This document shows, piece after piece, positions 1-8,890 of a stretch of DNA of 49,153 nt. Under the pieces are notes generated by a model. That model did not search any database. It was not told the origin of the DNA and worked only from the letters and a program-made list of their open reading frames with translations. Source of the stretch: Lachnospiraceae bacterium UBA4364 (GTDB lineage Bacteria > Bacillota > Clostridia > Lachnospirales > Lachnospiraceae); the NCBI GenBank assembly GCA_002393955.1, contig DGSK01000064.1, forward strand, positions 1-49,153. Reading direction: 5' to 3'. The position numbers and the translations under genes are program-made. Each line of letters begins with the position of its first letter. The first letter of the stretch is position 1.

Positions 1-87
1 TTTTGGGTGTGGGAAGTTTTAGTAAGTAAGTAAAACAAGTACGGAAATACAGTATCCGTTAAGAGAAAAAAATGGGAGAGAGTAAAT

Positions 88-591
88 ATGAGGAACAACA
101 GAGGCATGATGACTATCGAAGCTTGTGTGATAATTCCCATTATCATTTTTATGACCATAATGATACTGTGGATAGGCATGCTTTCGTATAACAGGAACGC
201 GATAAACAGTGCGGTTTCTGTAGGACTTACTCTTGGTGCAAGTGTACCGGAAAAAGACAATGAAGAGATCGTGGAGTGCGTTAAGAATAAAACTGAGGAG
301 CTGCTTGATGAAAGGCTTGTACTGGCCGAGGATCCGGAGATAAATGTTACCGTCACATACGGGACAATAAAAACAGAGGTAACAGCAACGATGGAATCTC
401 CACCGGTGCCCGGGATGGATGTTTTCAGGTCGGAAGTCTGGGATCTGGGACAGCAAAAGGAAATAAAGCGTATCAGATGTTCAAGGCTGATAAGGACTTT
501 TAACAGAGTGGAGAGGTTTATGGAGGAAGGGATGCAGAGGACATCCGGCATGCCGGAAGAAAGTGACGCTGGCGACAGCATAGCTCCATAA
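88..591 (+). CDS. TadE-like pseudopilin
   Basis: This 167-residue protein resembles the TadE/TadF minor pseudopilins of Flp/Tad pilus systems, which sit in the cytoplasmic membrane and help assemble or secrete the pilus. After a short basic leader (NNRG) comes MTIEA followed by a long hydrophobic helix (about residues 8-30), the usual prepilin layout. The remaining part is soluble and presumably extracytoplasmic. A purine-rich ribosome site (GGGAGAG) lies just before the ATG. The FHA-domain gene follows after about 55 bases, and FHA proteins often accompany Tad clusters; the rest of the Tad cluster would lie left of the window. The exact TadE versus TadF class cannot be settled here. Confidence 0.75.
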   Translation: MRNNRGMMTIEACVIIPIIIFMTIMILWIGMLSYNRNAINSAVSVGLTLGASVPEKDNEEIVECVKNKTEELLDERLVLAEDPEINVTVTYGTIKTEVTATMESPPVPGMDVFRSEVWDLGQQKEIKRIRCSRLIRTFNRVERFMEEGMQRTSGMPEESDAGDSIAP

Positions 592-645
592 TTAATCCGG
601 TCTGATGTAAGAAAAAGAAAGATGCATTTGGGTATGGAGGGAATG

Positions 646-2070
646 ATGAAAAAAACAAATTTTCCGGAAAGATGTAAGGCAGAATACAAAAGAAGTCTTA
701 ATCACAATTATATGGTGATAAGGAAGCCGGACAGGCTGGATGCGGATTATCAGTATTCAATGGTGGTACAGAATGATATAAACGGCCTGCTTCCTATGGA
801 AGAAAGGATCTCTGAAGGAACGGAATACATATACTATGAGATTAGCTCTATGCAGCCTATCGGAAGAATTTATGAGCATAGAGAATTAGATAGCGCGACT
901 TTGGAAACAACCATCAGGGGGATACTTAAGGCTTGCCGTGAAACTGAAGATTATATGATAGATTTTTCAAGGCTTATCATGGATCCGACATGTATATTTA
1001 TGAGTCTTGATGATGGAAGCATAAGGCTTATGTTTTCGCCTGAAGAAAATAATGATGAAGGGAGTCTGATAAATGTTGCAGAGTTTTTCCTTGAGAGGAT
1101 AAGCCGTACAGATGCACAGGCTGCTCTTATGGCTTACCGTTTCTACCAGACTGTGAGAAAGGAAAACTATGTGATCTCCGATATAGAGAGAATATTGGAT
1201 GAGTGCAGGAGAGAGCGAAAAGACATAGTAACGGAAGAATACCACACGGTGGTTACGAATACCGAAAGGATTCCCCCGGTATCGGCAGAAAGATTTTTAA
1301 CACCCATGGGCGGCAATGTGCAGAGAGAGGGAAAAAATCCGGAAACATCGGATCGGGATGAGCATTTCCGGGGGAAAAGTGAAAAACGATTCCTTCCGGA
1401 GAGCAGATTAAATGATAACGAACAGGAAAAGGTATCGGCGGGTACTGATGACAGATCAGGGATTCCGCTATGGATCCCGGCGATTCTGGCAACAGGTGCC
1501 CTGGCGGCTCTGGCAGGGATCATACCGGGAATAGGTGATTCCGGGTCTGTTAAGCTTGCCGCTGCAGTTATACTGATAGCATCCACAGGAATAATGGTAA
1601 GGAGTATTATTTCGCGTGTGCGTAATAAGAAAAATATGGATTCACCGGTCGAAGAAAAAGATGAGACTGTAAACAGCTCTATGGATTTTGATAAATTTTT
1701 TTCAGATCTGCAGGAACGGCCGCTGCCGGATGTGGCAGATGATTCGGGAAAAACCATATTTGTTGAGCCTGACAGCGATGGCATAAGGAATGTTCTGGTG
1801 GACAGGAAGCGGGGTAAAGAATATGAGATCGATCATTTCCCTTTTACCATAGGTAAGCTTCAGGGAACCGCAGACCTGATATTAAGTGACAGGTCTGTAA
1901 GCCGTTTGCACGCGGGGCTGATCGAGGAGAACGGACATGTATATCTGCAGGATTATAATTCTACCAATGGAACCTTTATAAATGGTGTTCAGCTGATGGG
2001 GGAAGAACGGGTAATGCTCTCAGCAGAAGATGAGGTGAGTATAGGCAAAGTCTGTCTGGAGTACAGATAG
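646..2070 (+). CDS. DUF6382-like N-terminal region, FHA-domain membrane protein
   Basis: The 474-residue product has an N-terminal globular region of about 200 residues resembling DUF6382 (starting near NHNYMVI), a polar linker, two hydrophobic segments at roughly residues 268-320, and a C-terminal FHA domain (about residues 384-474). The FHA domain shows its hallmark residues: FTIGK, SDRSVSRLHA and NSTNGTFING. FHA domains bind phosphothreonine, so the protein is probably a membrane-associated reader of Ser/Thr kinase signalling, here beside a TadE-like gene. I chose the ATG at 646 because GGAGGG ends five bases before it; an in-frame ATG at 622 has no ribosome site. The phosphorylated partner is unknown. 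Confidence 0.8.
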   Translation: MKKTNFPERCKAEYKRSLNHNYMVIRKPDRLDADYQYSMVVQNDINGLLPMEERISEGTEYIYYEISSMQPIGRIYEHRELDSATLETTIRGILKACRETEDYMIDFSRLIMDPTCIFMSLDDGSIRLMFSPEENNDEGSLINVAEFFLERISRTDAQAALMAYRFYQTVRKENYVISDIERILDECRRERKDIVTEEYHTVVTNTERIPPVSAERFLTPMGGNVQREGKNPETSDRDEHFRGKSEKRFLPESRLNDNEQEKVSAGTDDRSGIPLWIPAILATGALAALAGIIPGIGDSGSVKLAAAVILIASTGIMVRSIISRVRNKKNMDSPVEEKDETVNSSMDFDKFFSDLQERPLPDVADDSGKTIFVEPDSDGIRNVLVDRKRGKEYEIDHFPFTIGKLQGTADLILSDRSVSRLHAGLIEENGHVYLQDYNSTNGTFINGVQLMGEERVMLSAEDEVSIGKVCLEYR

Positions 2071-2150
2071 CTTTGGGGGCGTAAGCCTGTAATAGTGCTG
2101 AATACGCTGAATACTTACTAAAAAGGATACACATACCCCCTAAAATGTAT

Positions 2151-2156
2151 TATAAT
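2151..2156 (+). promoter_or_regulatory. Possible -10 element for the HD-GYP-like gene
   Basis: TATAAT lies 35 bases before the chosen start codon. No convincing -35 hexamer lies 16-18 bases upstream, so this is only a candidate promoter. The gap after the FHA gene supports separate transcription. Confidence 0.35.
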
Positions 2157-2190
2157 AAATGCAAAATTGTGTTATTTTTGTGGGGTTTTT

Positions 2191-3312
2191 ATGAAATTTG
2201 TTCCTACAGACAAGCTGAAAGCAGGTATGCGTCTTGCAAAGCCGATCTTTAATAAAACCGGTGTACTTCTCTATGACCGTAACACGAAGCTTAACAGGCA
2301 GGGAATAAACAGTATTAAGAATTTTGACCTGATAGGCGTATATATTCTTGAGCCGGCAGAACCTCTTCCGCCTATGAGTGAAGAGGACAGGGCGTTTGAG
2401 CGGTTCCAGACCATGGCGGTTTTTACATTGAAGGATGCCATAAAGGAAATAAGGGAAAAGGGAAACGAGCGTCCTATTGAAGATCTGGCGAATGAGATAA
2501 TCCGCAGTTATGCATACCATCCGGGCAAGATCAATTTCATGCAGAATCTCAGAAGTGCAGAGGATGCTGTATATAAGCATACCCTTAATACTGCCATACT
2601 CGCATCTGCCATATATGGGCGGCTGGGATCGGCTGCAGACAGACAGAAGTATGTTGTTATGGCAGCACTGCTCCATGATATAGGATCCCTTGATATCCCG
2701 GATGAGATTCTGCATAAGAGTACAAAAGACTACACTCCCGATGATCTTGAAGTAATAGACAGGTGCAGGGAGAATGGTCATAATCTCATTCTTGAAAAGA
2801 CATATGTTGATGCCAGTGTCACCAAGAATATAGCCCTTCTTTTGAAGGATATAAGGGAAAGGCACATGGGAACATTAAGCCTCAGTTTTGTTGCGGATAT
2901 GCAGGTGGAGGCACTGAAGATTGCTTATTATTTTGATGAATTGACCGCAATGAAGATAGGTGATGAGCCTTCTTCGGAGATAGAAGCGTACAGATTTTTG
3001 AGGCATCCCAAGAATTATATGAATCAGCAGGCTCTTAAGGGGCTTACTGCAGCTGTAAATATAGTTCCGGTGGGATGCTGTGTGAAGTTTACGAATGGAG
3101 ACAAGGGTATAGTTCTCACGGAAAATGAGGATGATATACTCAGACCGTTTGTTCTTTCTTTCCAAAGCAATAGGATTTTCAATCTTTCCGAAGGAAAGGT
3201 TTATGAGAAATTCCAGATTCAGGATGTAATGAAGACGATGGACAACCGTTATATTATGACGGACAAGTATGAAGAGTATAAAAAAGCACTTAAGGATGGT
3301 CGTGTGAACTGA
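2191..3312 (+). CDS. Degenerate HD-GYP domain protein
   Basis: The 373-residue product follows the HD-GYP fold of cyclic-di-GMP phosphodiesterases. The N-terminal segment begins KFVPTDKLKAGMRL as in many family members, the HD dyad is at H162-D163 (LLHDIG), DELTAMK matches the late helix, and the C-terminal VNIVPVG...FTNGDKG block is typical. However, the next metal-site histidine is replaced (C192 four residues before G196), and the HHExxDGxGYP motif is absent, its place taken by ERHMGTLSLSF. Catalysis is therefore doubtful and a regulatory role is more likely (inference). I preferred ATG 2191 over an in-frame TTG at 2167 because family members start at this point. The gene ends inside a terminator-like hairpin. 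Confidence 0.8.
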   Translation: MKFVPTDKLKAGMRLAKPIFNKTGVLLYDRNTKLNRQGINSIKNFDLIGVYILEPAEPLPPMSEEDRAFERFQTMAVFTLKDAIKEIREKGNERPIEDLANEIIRSYAYHPGKINFMQNLRSAEDAVYKHTLNTAILASAIYGRLGSAADRQKYVVMAALLHDIGSLDIPDEILHKSTKDYTPDDLEVIDRCRENGHNLILEKTYVDASVTKNIALLLKDIRERHMGTLSLSFVADMQVEALKIAYYFDELTAMKIGDEPSSEIEAYRFLRHPKNYMNQQALKGLTAAVNIVPVGCCVKFTNGDKGIVLTENEDDILRPFVLSFQSNRIFNLSEGKVYEKFQIQDVMKTMDNRYIMTDKYEEYKKALKDGRVN

Positions 3313-3336
3313 TAGTTCACCCTTTAGGTGCTTTTT
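3282..3336 (+). terminator. Intrinsic terminator overlapping the end of the HD-GYP-like gene
   Basis: AAAAGCACTTAAGG pairs imperfectly with CCTTTAGGTGCTTTT, enclosing a second perfect stem GTGAAC/GTTCAC around the stop codons, and a T run follows. The stem begins in the last coding codons. The beta-mannosidase start lies 16 bases further on, so some read-through would be needed for co-transcription. Confidence 0.65.
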
Positions 3337-3351
3337 GGCGGAGTATATGTG

Positions 3352-5874
3352 ATGTTAAAGGAGAGTTTGTGTGGTGACGGCTGGACCGTCAGGGAGAAAG
3401 GTGCTGCCAGCGGCTATGAGGCAAAGGCACCCTGTACTGTTCTCTCAGTTCTCAGGGAGAACAATAAGATAGATGATATTTTTTACAGGGAGAACGAAGA
3501 AGGCGCTAAAGCCTGTCTTGAAAAGGATTACGAATTCATAAAGCGGTTCAATGTGTCCGGCGAGCATATGCAGCAGGACAGTGTTGAGCTGGTTTTTTAT
3601 GGTCTGGATACATCCGCAGAGATATTCTTAAACGGCAGCAGACTCGGTGCTGCCAGGAATATGCACAGGACCTACAGATTTGATGTGAAGGAAAAGCTTC
3701 ATGTGGGTTCGAATGAACTGTGCATAGTTTTTGAATCCCCTTTGAGATTTATAAGAGAGTATACTCCCGGTCAGGGGAAGGACAGTGATTATACACCGAC
3801 CGGATCCACAACCGGTGCGCAGTATCTCAGGAAAGCGCACTGCATGTATGGCTGGGACTGGGCACCTAAGCTTCCGGATATAGGCATATTCCGTGATATC
3901 CGTATAGAAAGTTTTTCTAAAATAAGGCTGGGAGAGGTATTCTTTTCTCAGGATCATTATGCGGACGAGATAGTGCTTCATGTGGATCCCGTGCTGGAGT
4001 ATACGGATGCGATACCTGTAGAGCTGGTAGTGTCCGTAACGGGTGAAGAGGAAATCGTCAACATGACACGTATGCCCGAGCCGGGGACTGAGTTTTCGGA
4101 ACGGGGTGAGAACGAAGTTGCGATCCAGATCCATTCGCCTCAGCTTTGGTGGCCGAACGGTATGGGAGAACAGCCTCTTTATACGGTCAATGTTAAGCTG
4201 AAAAAAGCAGATAAGATATATGATGAAAAGGAATTCCGCATAGGGCTCAGGACTATTTCCCTCAGCAGGAAAAAAGATGAGTATGGTGAGGAATTCTGTT
4301 TTGTGATAAATGGCCGGAAAATGTTCGCTAAGGGAGCTGACTATGTGCCGGAGGATGTGATATACCCGGATCTGAATGAAAGGCGTACTGTTGAGCGGAT
4401 AAAAGATGCTGCCAGGGCTAACTTCAATTTTCTGCGTGTATGGGGCGGCGGTTATTATCCGGATGATTATTTTTATGATGCCTGCGACAGATACGGAATA
4501 CTGGTATGGCAGGATCTGATGTTTGCATGCAATGCATATGAGATGTCACAGAAATTTGAGCGGACTGTCTTAGCGGAGATCCATGATAATGTCTCGAGGA
4601 TAAGACACCATGCCTGTCTTGCACTGTGGTGCGGCAATAACGAAATGGAAGCCGCATGGGTAAATGATAAGCAGCTGGCCGGTGCAAGTCCTGCACTTAA
4701 AGTTGATTACGTGAAGCTTTTTGAATATCTCCTGCCAAGGGCAGTATACGCGGAAGACAGTGTTACACCTTACTGGAATTCATCGCCTTCATCAGGTGGA
4801 AGCTTTGATGATCCGGAAGATGAGAACCGGGGTGATTCACATTACTGGGATGTCTGGCATGGAGAAGCCGGCTTTGAAGAATACCGCAGGCATTATTTCC
4901 GTTTCCTGTCTGAATTCGGTTTCCAGTCATTTCCGGGTATAAAGACAGTAAGGTCATTTACGGGAGAAGTTGACAGAAATATCTTTTCACCGGTAATGGA
5001 GAGCCATCAGAAATCTCCTTCCGGAAATGTAAAGATACTCAGACATATTTCAGAAAATTTCAGATATCCCAGGGATTTCGTGCAGCTACTTTATGTGAGC
5101 CAGATAATGCAGGGAATAGCTGTAAAGTCGTGTGTTGAGCATATGAGGCAGAATCGCGGCAGATGCATGGGCACATTTTTCTGGCAGTTCAATGACTGCT
5201 GGCCGGCCGTGTCGTGGTCTTCTGTTGATTACTATGGCAGATGGAAACTGCTTCAGTACATGGCAAGGAAGTTTTACGCTCCCATTGCAGGCAGTGTGAC
5301 GGTAGACGGTACTGTGGTGCAGGCGTTTGCTGCAAATGATACATCTGAGCAGGTTGGAGTGAAAGTAAGGACATCTCTCTTTGCCATGGACGGACGTGAG
5401 ATAACGCATTATGTTGATGAAACAAAGGTTCCGGCTGATTCTTCCGTAGGGCTTAAGCCTAAGAATTTTGCAAGACAGATGGAAGCCAATGGTATCCGTG
5501 ATGTGTTTATCTGTGTAGATTTTGATTTTTCAAACGGAATGAAACAGAGTGAAGTGGTGCCTTTTGTTCCATACAAGCATCTTAATCTCAAAGAAGCCCA
5601 GGTGGATATAGCGGTTGATGAACTTGAGGACAGCTATGAGATAACTATAAACAGTGATGTATATACTCCTTTTGTAACTGTAGACCTTCGCAAGGGGGAT
5701 GCTATATTTTCTGACAATGCAGTTCCTGTATTTAAAAACAGGCCGGCGGTTATTACTGTTCGCAAGGATGATATAAAAAATGTCAAACTGGAATCAGCGG
5801 ATGATTTTATAGATATTCTTGAGATTTATACACTTCAGGGATCTTTTGATATGGGGGATCTGGATTACGAGTGA
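3352..5874 (+). CDS. Beta-mannosidase, glycoside hydrolase family 2
   Basis: This 840-residue enzyme belongs to the GH2 beta-mannosidase group, which removes terminal beta-mannose from mannan and N-glycan oligosaccharides. It shows the jelly-roll sugar-binding domain first (FYGLDTSAEIFLNG), the core GWDWAPKLPDIGIF and LWWPNGMGEQPLY blocks, then the TIM barrel. The predicted acid/base is E431 in WCGNNE and the nucleophile is E521 in SEFGFQSFP. No signal peptide is visible, so it should act in the cytoplasm on imported oligosaccharides. I chose ATG 3352 with GGCGGAG nine bases upstream, rather than GTG 3328 inside the preceding terminator. The stop is four bases from the end of the convergent CotH gene. 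Confidence 0.93.
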   Translation: MLKESLCGDGWTVREKGAASGYEAKAPCTVLSVLRENNKIDDIFYRENEEGAKACLEKDYEFIKRFNVSGEHMQQDSVELVFYGLDTSAEIFLNGSRLGAARNMHRTYRFDVKEKLHVGSNELCIVFESPLRFIREYTPGQGKDSDYTPTGSTTGAQYLRKAHCMYGWDWAPKLPDIGIFRDIRIESFSKIRLGEVFFSQDHYADEIVLHVDPVLEYTDAIPVELVVSVTGEEEIVNMTRMPEPGTEFSERGENEVAIQIHSPQLWWPNGMGEQPLYTVNVKLKKADKIYDEKEFRIGLRTISLSRKKDEYGEEFCFVINGRKMFAKGADYVPEDVIYPDLNERRTVERIKDAARANFNFLRVWGGGYYPDDYFYDACDRYGILVWQDLMFACNAYEMSQKFERTVLAEIHDNVSRIRHHACLALWCGNNEMEAAWVNDKQLAGASPALKVDYVKLFEYLLPRAVYAEDSVTPYWNSSPSSGGSFDDPEDENRGDSHYWDVWHGEAGFEEYRRHYFRFLSEFGFQSFPGIKTVRSFTGEVDRNIFSPVMESHQKSPSGNVKILRHISENFRYPRDFVQLLYVSQIMQGIAVKSCVEHMRQNRGRCMGTFFWQFNDCWPAVSWSSVDYYGRWKLLQYMARKFYAPIAGSVTVDGTVVQAFAANDTSEQVGVKVRTSLFAMDGREITHYVDETKVPADSSVGLKPKNFARQMEANGIRDVFICVDFDFSNGMKQSEVVPFVPYKHLNLKEAQVDIAVDELEDSYEITINSDVYTPFVTVDLRKGDAIFSDNAVPVFKNRPAVITVRKDDIKNVKLESADDFIDILEIYTLQGSFDMGDLDYE

Positions 5875-5878
5875 TCGG

Positions 5879-8800
5879 TCAGAATCTGAAATTGATCAGC
5901 TCGGTACCTGATATATCTCCATCACAGTTTACCGGATCATCATAACAGCGCGCATTCATTGCCCCGCCTGTCATACAGAATGCGGTGGGGCATTGGAATA
6001 CATCGTCTCCTGCGGTCAGTGCGAATTCACCGTTTTTAATATATATGAATCCCTTTTCCGGATTTTCATCATTGTCTGATCTGACAGCATCGGACCCGGC
6101 AGTAACTCTTATGGTACCGTCAAATACCGATACGCTGTCGTTGCCCTTTATTCCATTATTCTCAGCATAAATATATAAGTTCCCGTCTGCAATTTTTATA
6201 TCATCCTTGCAGCTGATGGCGTTGTTGCAGTTTCCTGTGATCCGTAAGGAACCGCTGCCGTTTATCGTCAGGTCACATTTTGAATAGAGGCAGCCTTTAG
6301 CCTTGTCATCGGGGCGGTATTCGGAAGCATCCGAAAGAGCATTAACAGTGCCTTCCGTCAAAGTGATGATCAGCTTGTCCGCTGACTCGGCGTATACCGC
6401 GGCAGATGTTCTGCAGGATATGTGCGCACCGTTCATTATGAGATGTACTTTTTCCGAAGCATCGGAATCTATTCTTATCTGTCCGTCATAGAGTGTACCT
6501 GACAGAACATAATCCCCGGGGGTATTTATAGTGACAATATTGCCGGAAACAGAGATGCTGTTCTTTATGTCAGCGTTGTTATCATTAGTGGAGCAAAGGA
6601 GCCCTGCACCGGTAAAATTCATAAATACGGCAGTTTCTTCATCATATGCCGTATCAGTATCAGCATCGGAAAGTGAGACATCGGGAGTAAAAGTATTCTC
6701 CGAGACGCTGACGTTTTCACCATCAGGTTCGCACAGTCTCTCTTTGAAAGCGGAGGCTTCGTAAGTTACTGCAGCTTTGTCCGTGTTTTCAAAAAAAGGA
6801 AATGAAACCGCACCATCCACAACCATGGTATTATCCTGTGGAAGTGCCGTAGTATCGACGGGCGGAGTATCAAGCCCGGTGTCCACGGGCTGGAGCATGG
6901 TATCATCCGCATTCCATACCGGATCGGATACAGTGTATGGAGCAGGATGCCTGTTGAAATCATCCATGTGTATGCTTTCATCTATCCAGTTGTAGCGCTT
7001 GATAACGAATTTTTTCAGGCTCTTTAAGGAAGACTCTCCTCCGTAATTTCCGTAGAGAGCTCCATGGTAGCCTCTGGAATACCTTACTGCATCACCGTAC
7101 TCATCTATAGCGTCAAGTGCGGTACCCAGAAGTTCGTCCTTTTTTTCATCCCAGCGGAATTTTACTGCTACCATGAATTCATCTGATTCATAGAGATACG
7201 AGAACCAGTGATTCTGAGCCAGGTCATATACCTGTTCTGCGCTTGCCCAATATTGATAGGTTTTGTTGTCATTATGGAAATTTCCATATGCCCTGTCGAA
7301 ATCCCAGACAGGACCTATCATCAGCCTGTCACCGGGGCGTTTGTAGACATAAGTACTGCGCCAGAAAGCAGAGTCGGTATTGCAGGTAAGCTCCATCAGT
7401 ATGAACCAGTCAACAAATGAGGCGGTGTCGATATATTCATCATAACCGTTATGTTTGTATATGGCGTTACCGGTATCGTCGATATATTTCTTTACATATT
7501 TGAATTCATCCGTGTTGGCTGTACTGAATTCAGGGTATTTAAAGAAAAGCTTTGGCGTATATGCTGAAGTGAAAAAATCTTTTCCCATGGTATGGGGAAT
7601 GCGGAAGTCGCCGCCGGTCTCCAGCAGGAAGGGCGTCTCGGGAAGTGTGTCTGAAGATGAGCCGGTACTCTCATCATGCGTTTTAGCAGGAGATGGAATA
7701 CAGGCTGAAGGTACGTCAAAATCATCGGAAAAAAGATTCACCTTATTCATAGCGACATCTATTTTTTCCGAGAAGGTATAGACACCTATGTACCTGCCGT
7801 TAAGGAATATATCCACGGGTGTCTGATAGGGGTTGTATTCCATATTGTCCAGGCAGGCTGCCAGCCTTGCGGAAAGAGGATTGCGTATCAGAGAGTTGTC
7901 AAGATAGGTAGGCACGAGTGCGAACTTATCCGAAGGCTCTGTACCAAGCAGTGATGTTTCATCCTCAAATTTAATCTGATATGATTTCTGAGGGAAATTC
8001 CACCAGCTGGTATTTCCGCGGCCTCTGATATCCATATGGTATTCTTCACCGTCTATCATCAGCGTGGCGCCTGAAGTATCATATCTGTCTATTGTTTCAT
8101 TCGGATTGTCAAGATTGATATGAAGTACAGGAATGTCAGACATATATTCAGCACAGATATGATACATAACCGTACTGTTACCTGCATCTGTCACATACAG
8201 GAGGGGGTCTTTTAAAAGATTAATGGAGCCGTCTTCGTTGATATACTCGTATTCAGATGCAAGCTCGGAAAAGTCCGGAGTATCTGTGTTTGAATATTCC
8301 GGCGGATAAAAACTGCACTGCGCATCCGGAAGCGTAAAAACCGGATATGCGGATGACAGTACGGAGTCGCTTATGTCAAGATTTAAACCGATGGTAATGG
8401 TGCTGCCGTTTACAGAGAAATCAACATCTGAATATGCGGCTGACAAAGAGTTATTTTTATATAGGACAAGGCTGTCCGGAAGAGAATTTTCATAGTCGCT
8501 GTCCGTTGCGAATGCATAAGGACTGTTTGTCCCCTCTTCAGCCATGTACTCTTCAGTTTTATTCATGTCTTCATTTCCTGTAAGACTGTCATATGAATAT
8601 GAACCGGAAATACTGTATAAAACGGAACCATCCGAAAGCTCAAAAACACTGTCGGACCTTTCGGAAAGGAAGGCGGTATCCGTATAGTATGCGGCTCCTG
8701 ACAGGGGAAGTACCAGGTCTGAAGGAACGGTAACAGGCGTATTGGGTATAATAGGGTTAACGCCCTGCGGGAGGATATTTCCGGCACAGACTGTAAGCTG

Positions 8801-8890
8801 TTCTATCGAAAGTGTAACAGTTAACAAAACTGAGGCTGCCGTTAAATTTCTTTTTTTGCGGTATTTGATTTTATTATCTGATGTCCGCAA
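5879..8890 (-). CDS. Secreted CotH kinase-like protein with C-terminal Cthe_2159-like beta-helix
   Basis: The 1003-residue product starts with a basic segment and hydrophobic signal sequence (about residues 11-36). A CotH-type atypical kinase region spans roughly 250-590, with RGRGNTSWWNFPQKSYQIK, the LVPTYLDNSLIRN block, and GPVWDFDRAYGN near residue 527, matching the conserved CotH metal-binding motif. The C-terminus (about 775-1003) is made of short repeats such as GDYVLSG, LIMNGAHI, LTINGSGSL and GNNGIKGNDSV-like turns, resembling the Cthe_2159 carbohydrate-binding beta-helix. It probably acts outside the cell on protein or polysaccharide. The start is TTG at 8890, the only site giving a full signal peptide; it overlaps the upstream gene by 17 bases and has GGAGAG upstream, implying translational coupling. 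Substrates are unknown. Confidence 0.82.
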   Translation of the reverse strand: MRTSDNKIKYRKKRNLTAASVLLTVTLSIEQLTVCAGNILPQGVNPIIPNTPVTVPSDLVLPLSGAAYYTDTAFLSERSDSVFELSDGSVLYSISGSYSYDSLTGNEDMNKTEEYMAEEGTNSPYAFATDSDYENSLPDSLVLYKNNSLSAAYSDVDFSVNGSTITIGLNLDISDSVLSSAYPVFTLPDAQCSFYPPEYSNTDTPDFSELASEYEYINEDGSINLLKDPLLYVTDAGNSTVMYHICAEYMSDIPVLHINLDNPNETIDRYDTSGATLMIDGEEYHMDIRGRGNTSWWNFPQKSYQIKFEDETSLLGTEPSDKFALVPTYLDNSLIRNPLSARLAACLDNMEYNPYQTPVDIFLNGRYIGVYTFSEKIDVAMNKVNLFSDDFDVPSACIPSPAKTHDESTGSSSDTLPETPFLLETGGDFRIPHTMGKDFFTSAYTPKLFFKYPEFSTANTDEFKYVKKYIDDTGNAIYKHNGYDEYIDTASFVDWFILMELTCNTDSAFWRSTYVYKRPGDRLMIGPVWDFDRAYGNFHNDNKTYQYWASAEQVYDLAQNHWFSYLYESDEFMVAVKFRWDEKKDELLGTALDAIDEYGDAVRYSRGYHGALYGNYGGESSLKSLKKFVIKRYNWIDESIHMDDFNRHPAPYTVSDPVWNADDTMLQPVDTGLDTPPVDTTALPQDNTMVVDGAVSFPFFENTDKAAVTYEASAFKERLCEPDGENVSVSENTFTPDVSLSDADTDTAYDEETAVFMNFTGAGLLCSTNDNNADIKNSISVSGNIVTINTPGDYVLSGTLYDGQIRIDSDASEKVHLIMNGAHISCRTSAAVYAESADKLIITLTEGTVNALSDASEYRPDDKAKGCLYSKCDLTINGSGSLRITGNCNNAISCKDDIKIADGNLYIYAENNGIKGNDSVSVFDGTIRVTAGSDAVRSDNDENPEKGFIYIKNGEFALTAGDDVFQCPTAFCMTGGAMNARCYDDPVNCDGDISGTELINFRF

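Noticed and set aside
1..87. Possible end of another gene before the TadE-like gene
   Set aside because: All three + frames reach a stop within 33 bases, and too little sequence remains to identify any protein.
1167..1784. 205-codon - strand frame opposite the FHA gene
   Set aside because: It is a serine-rich shadow of the real + strand gene.
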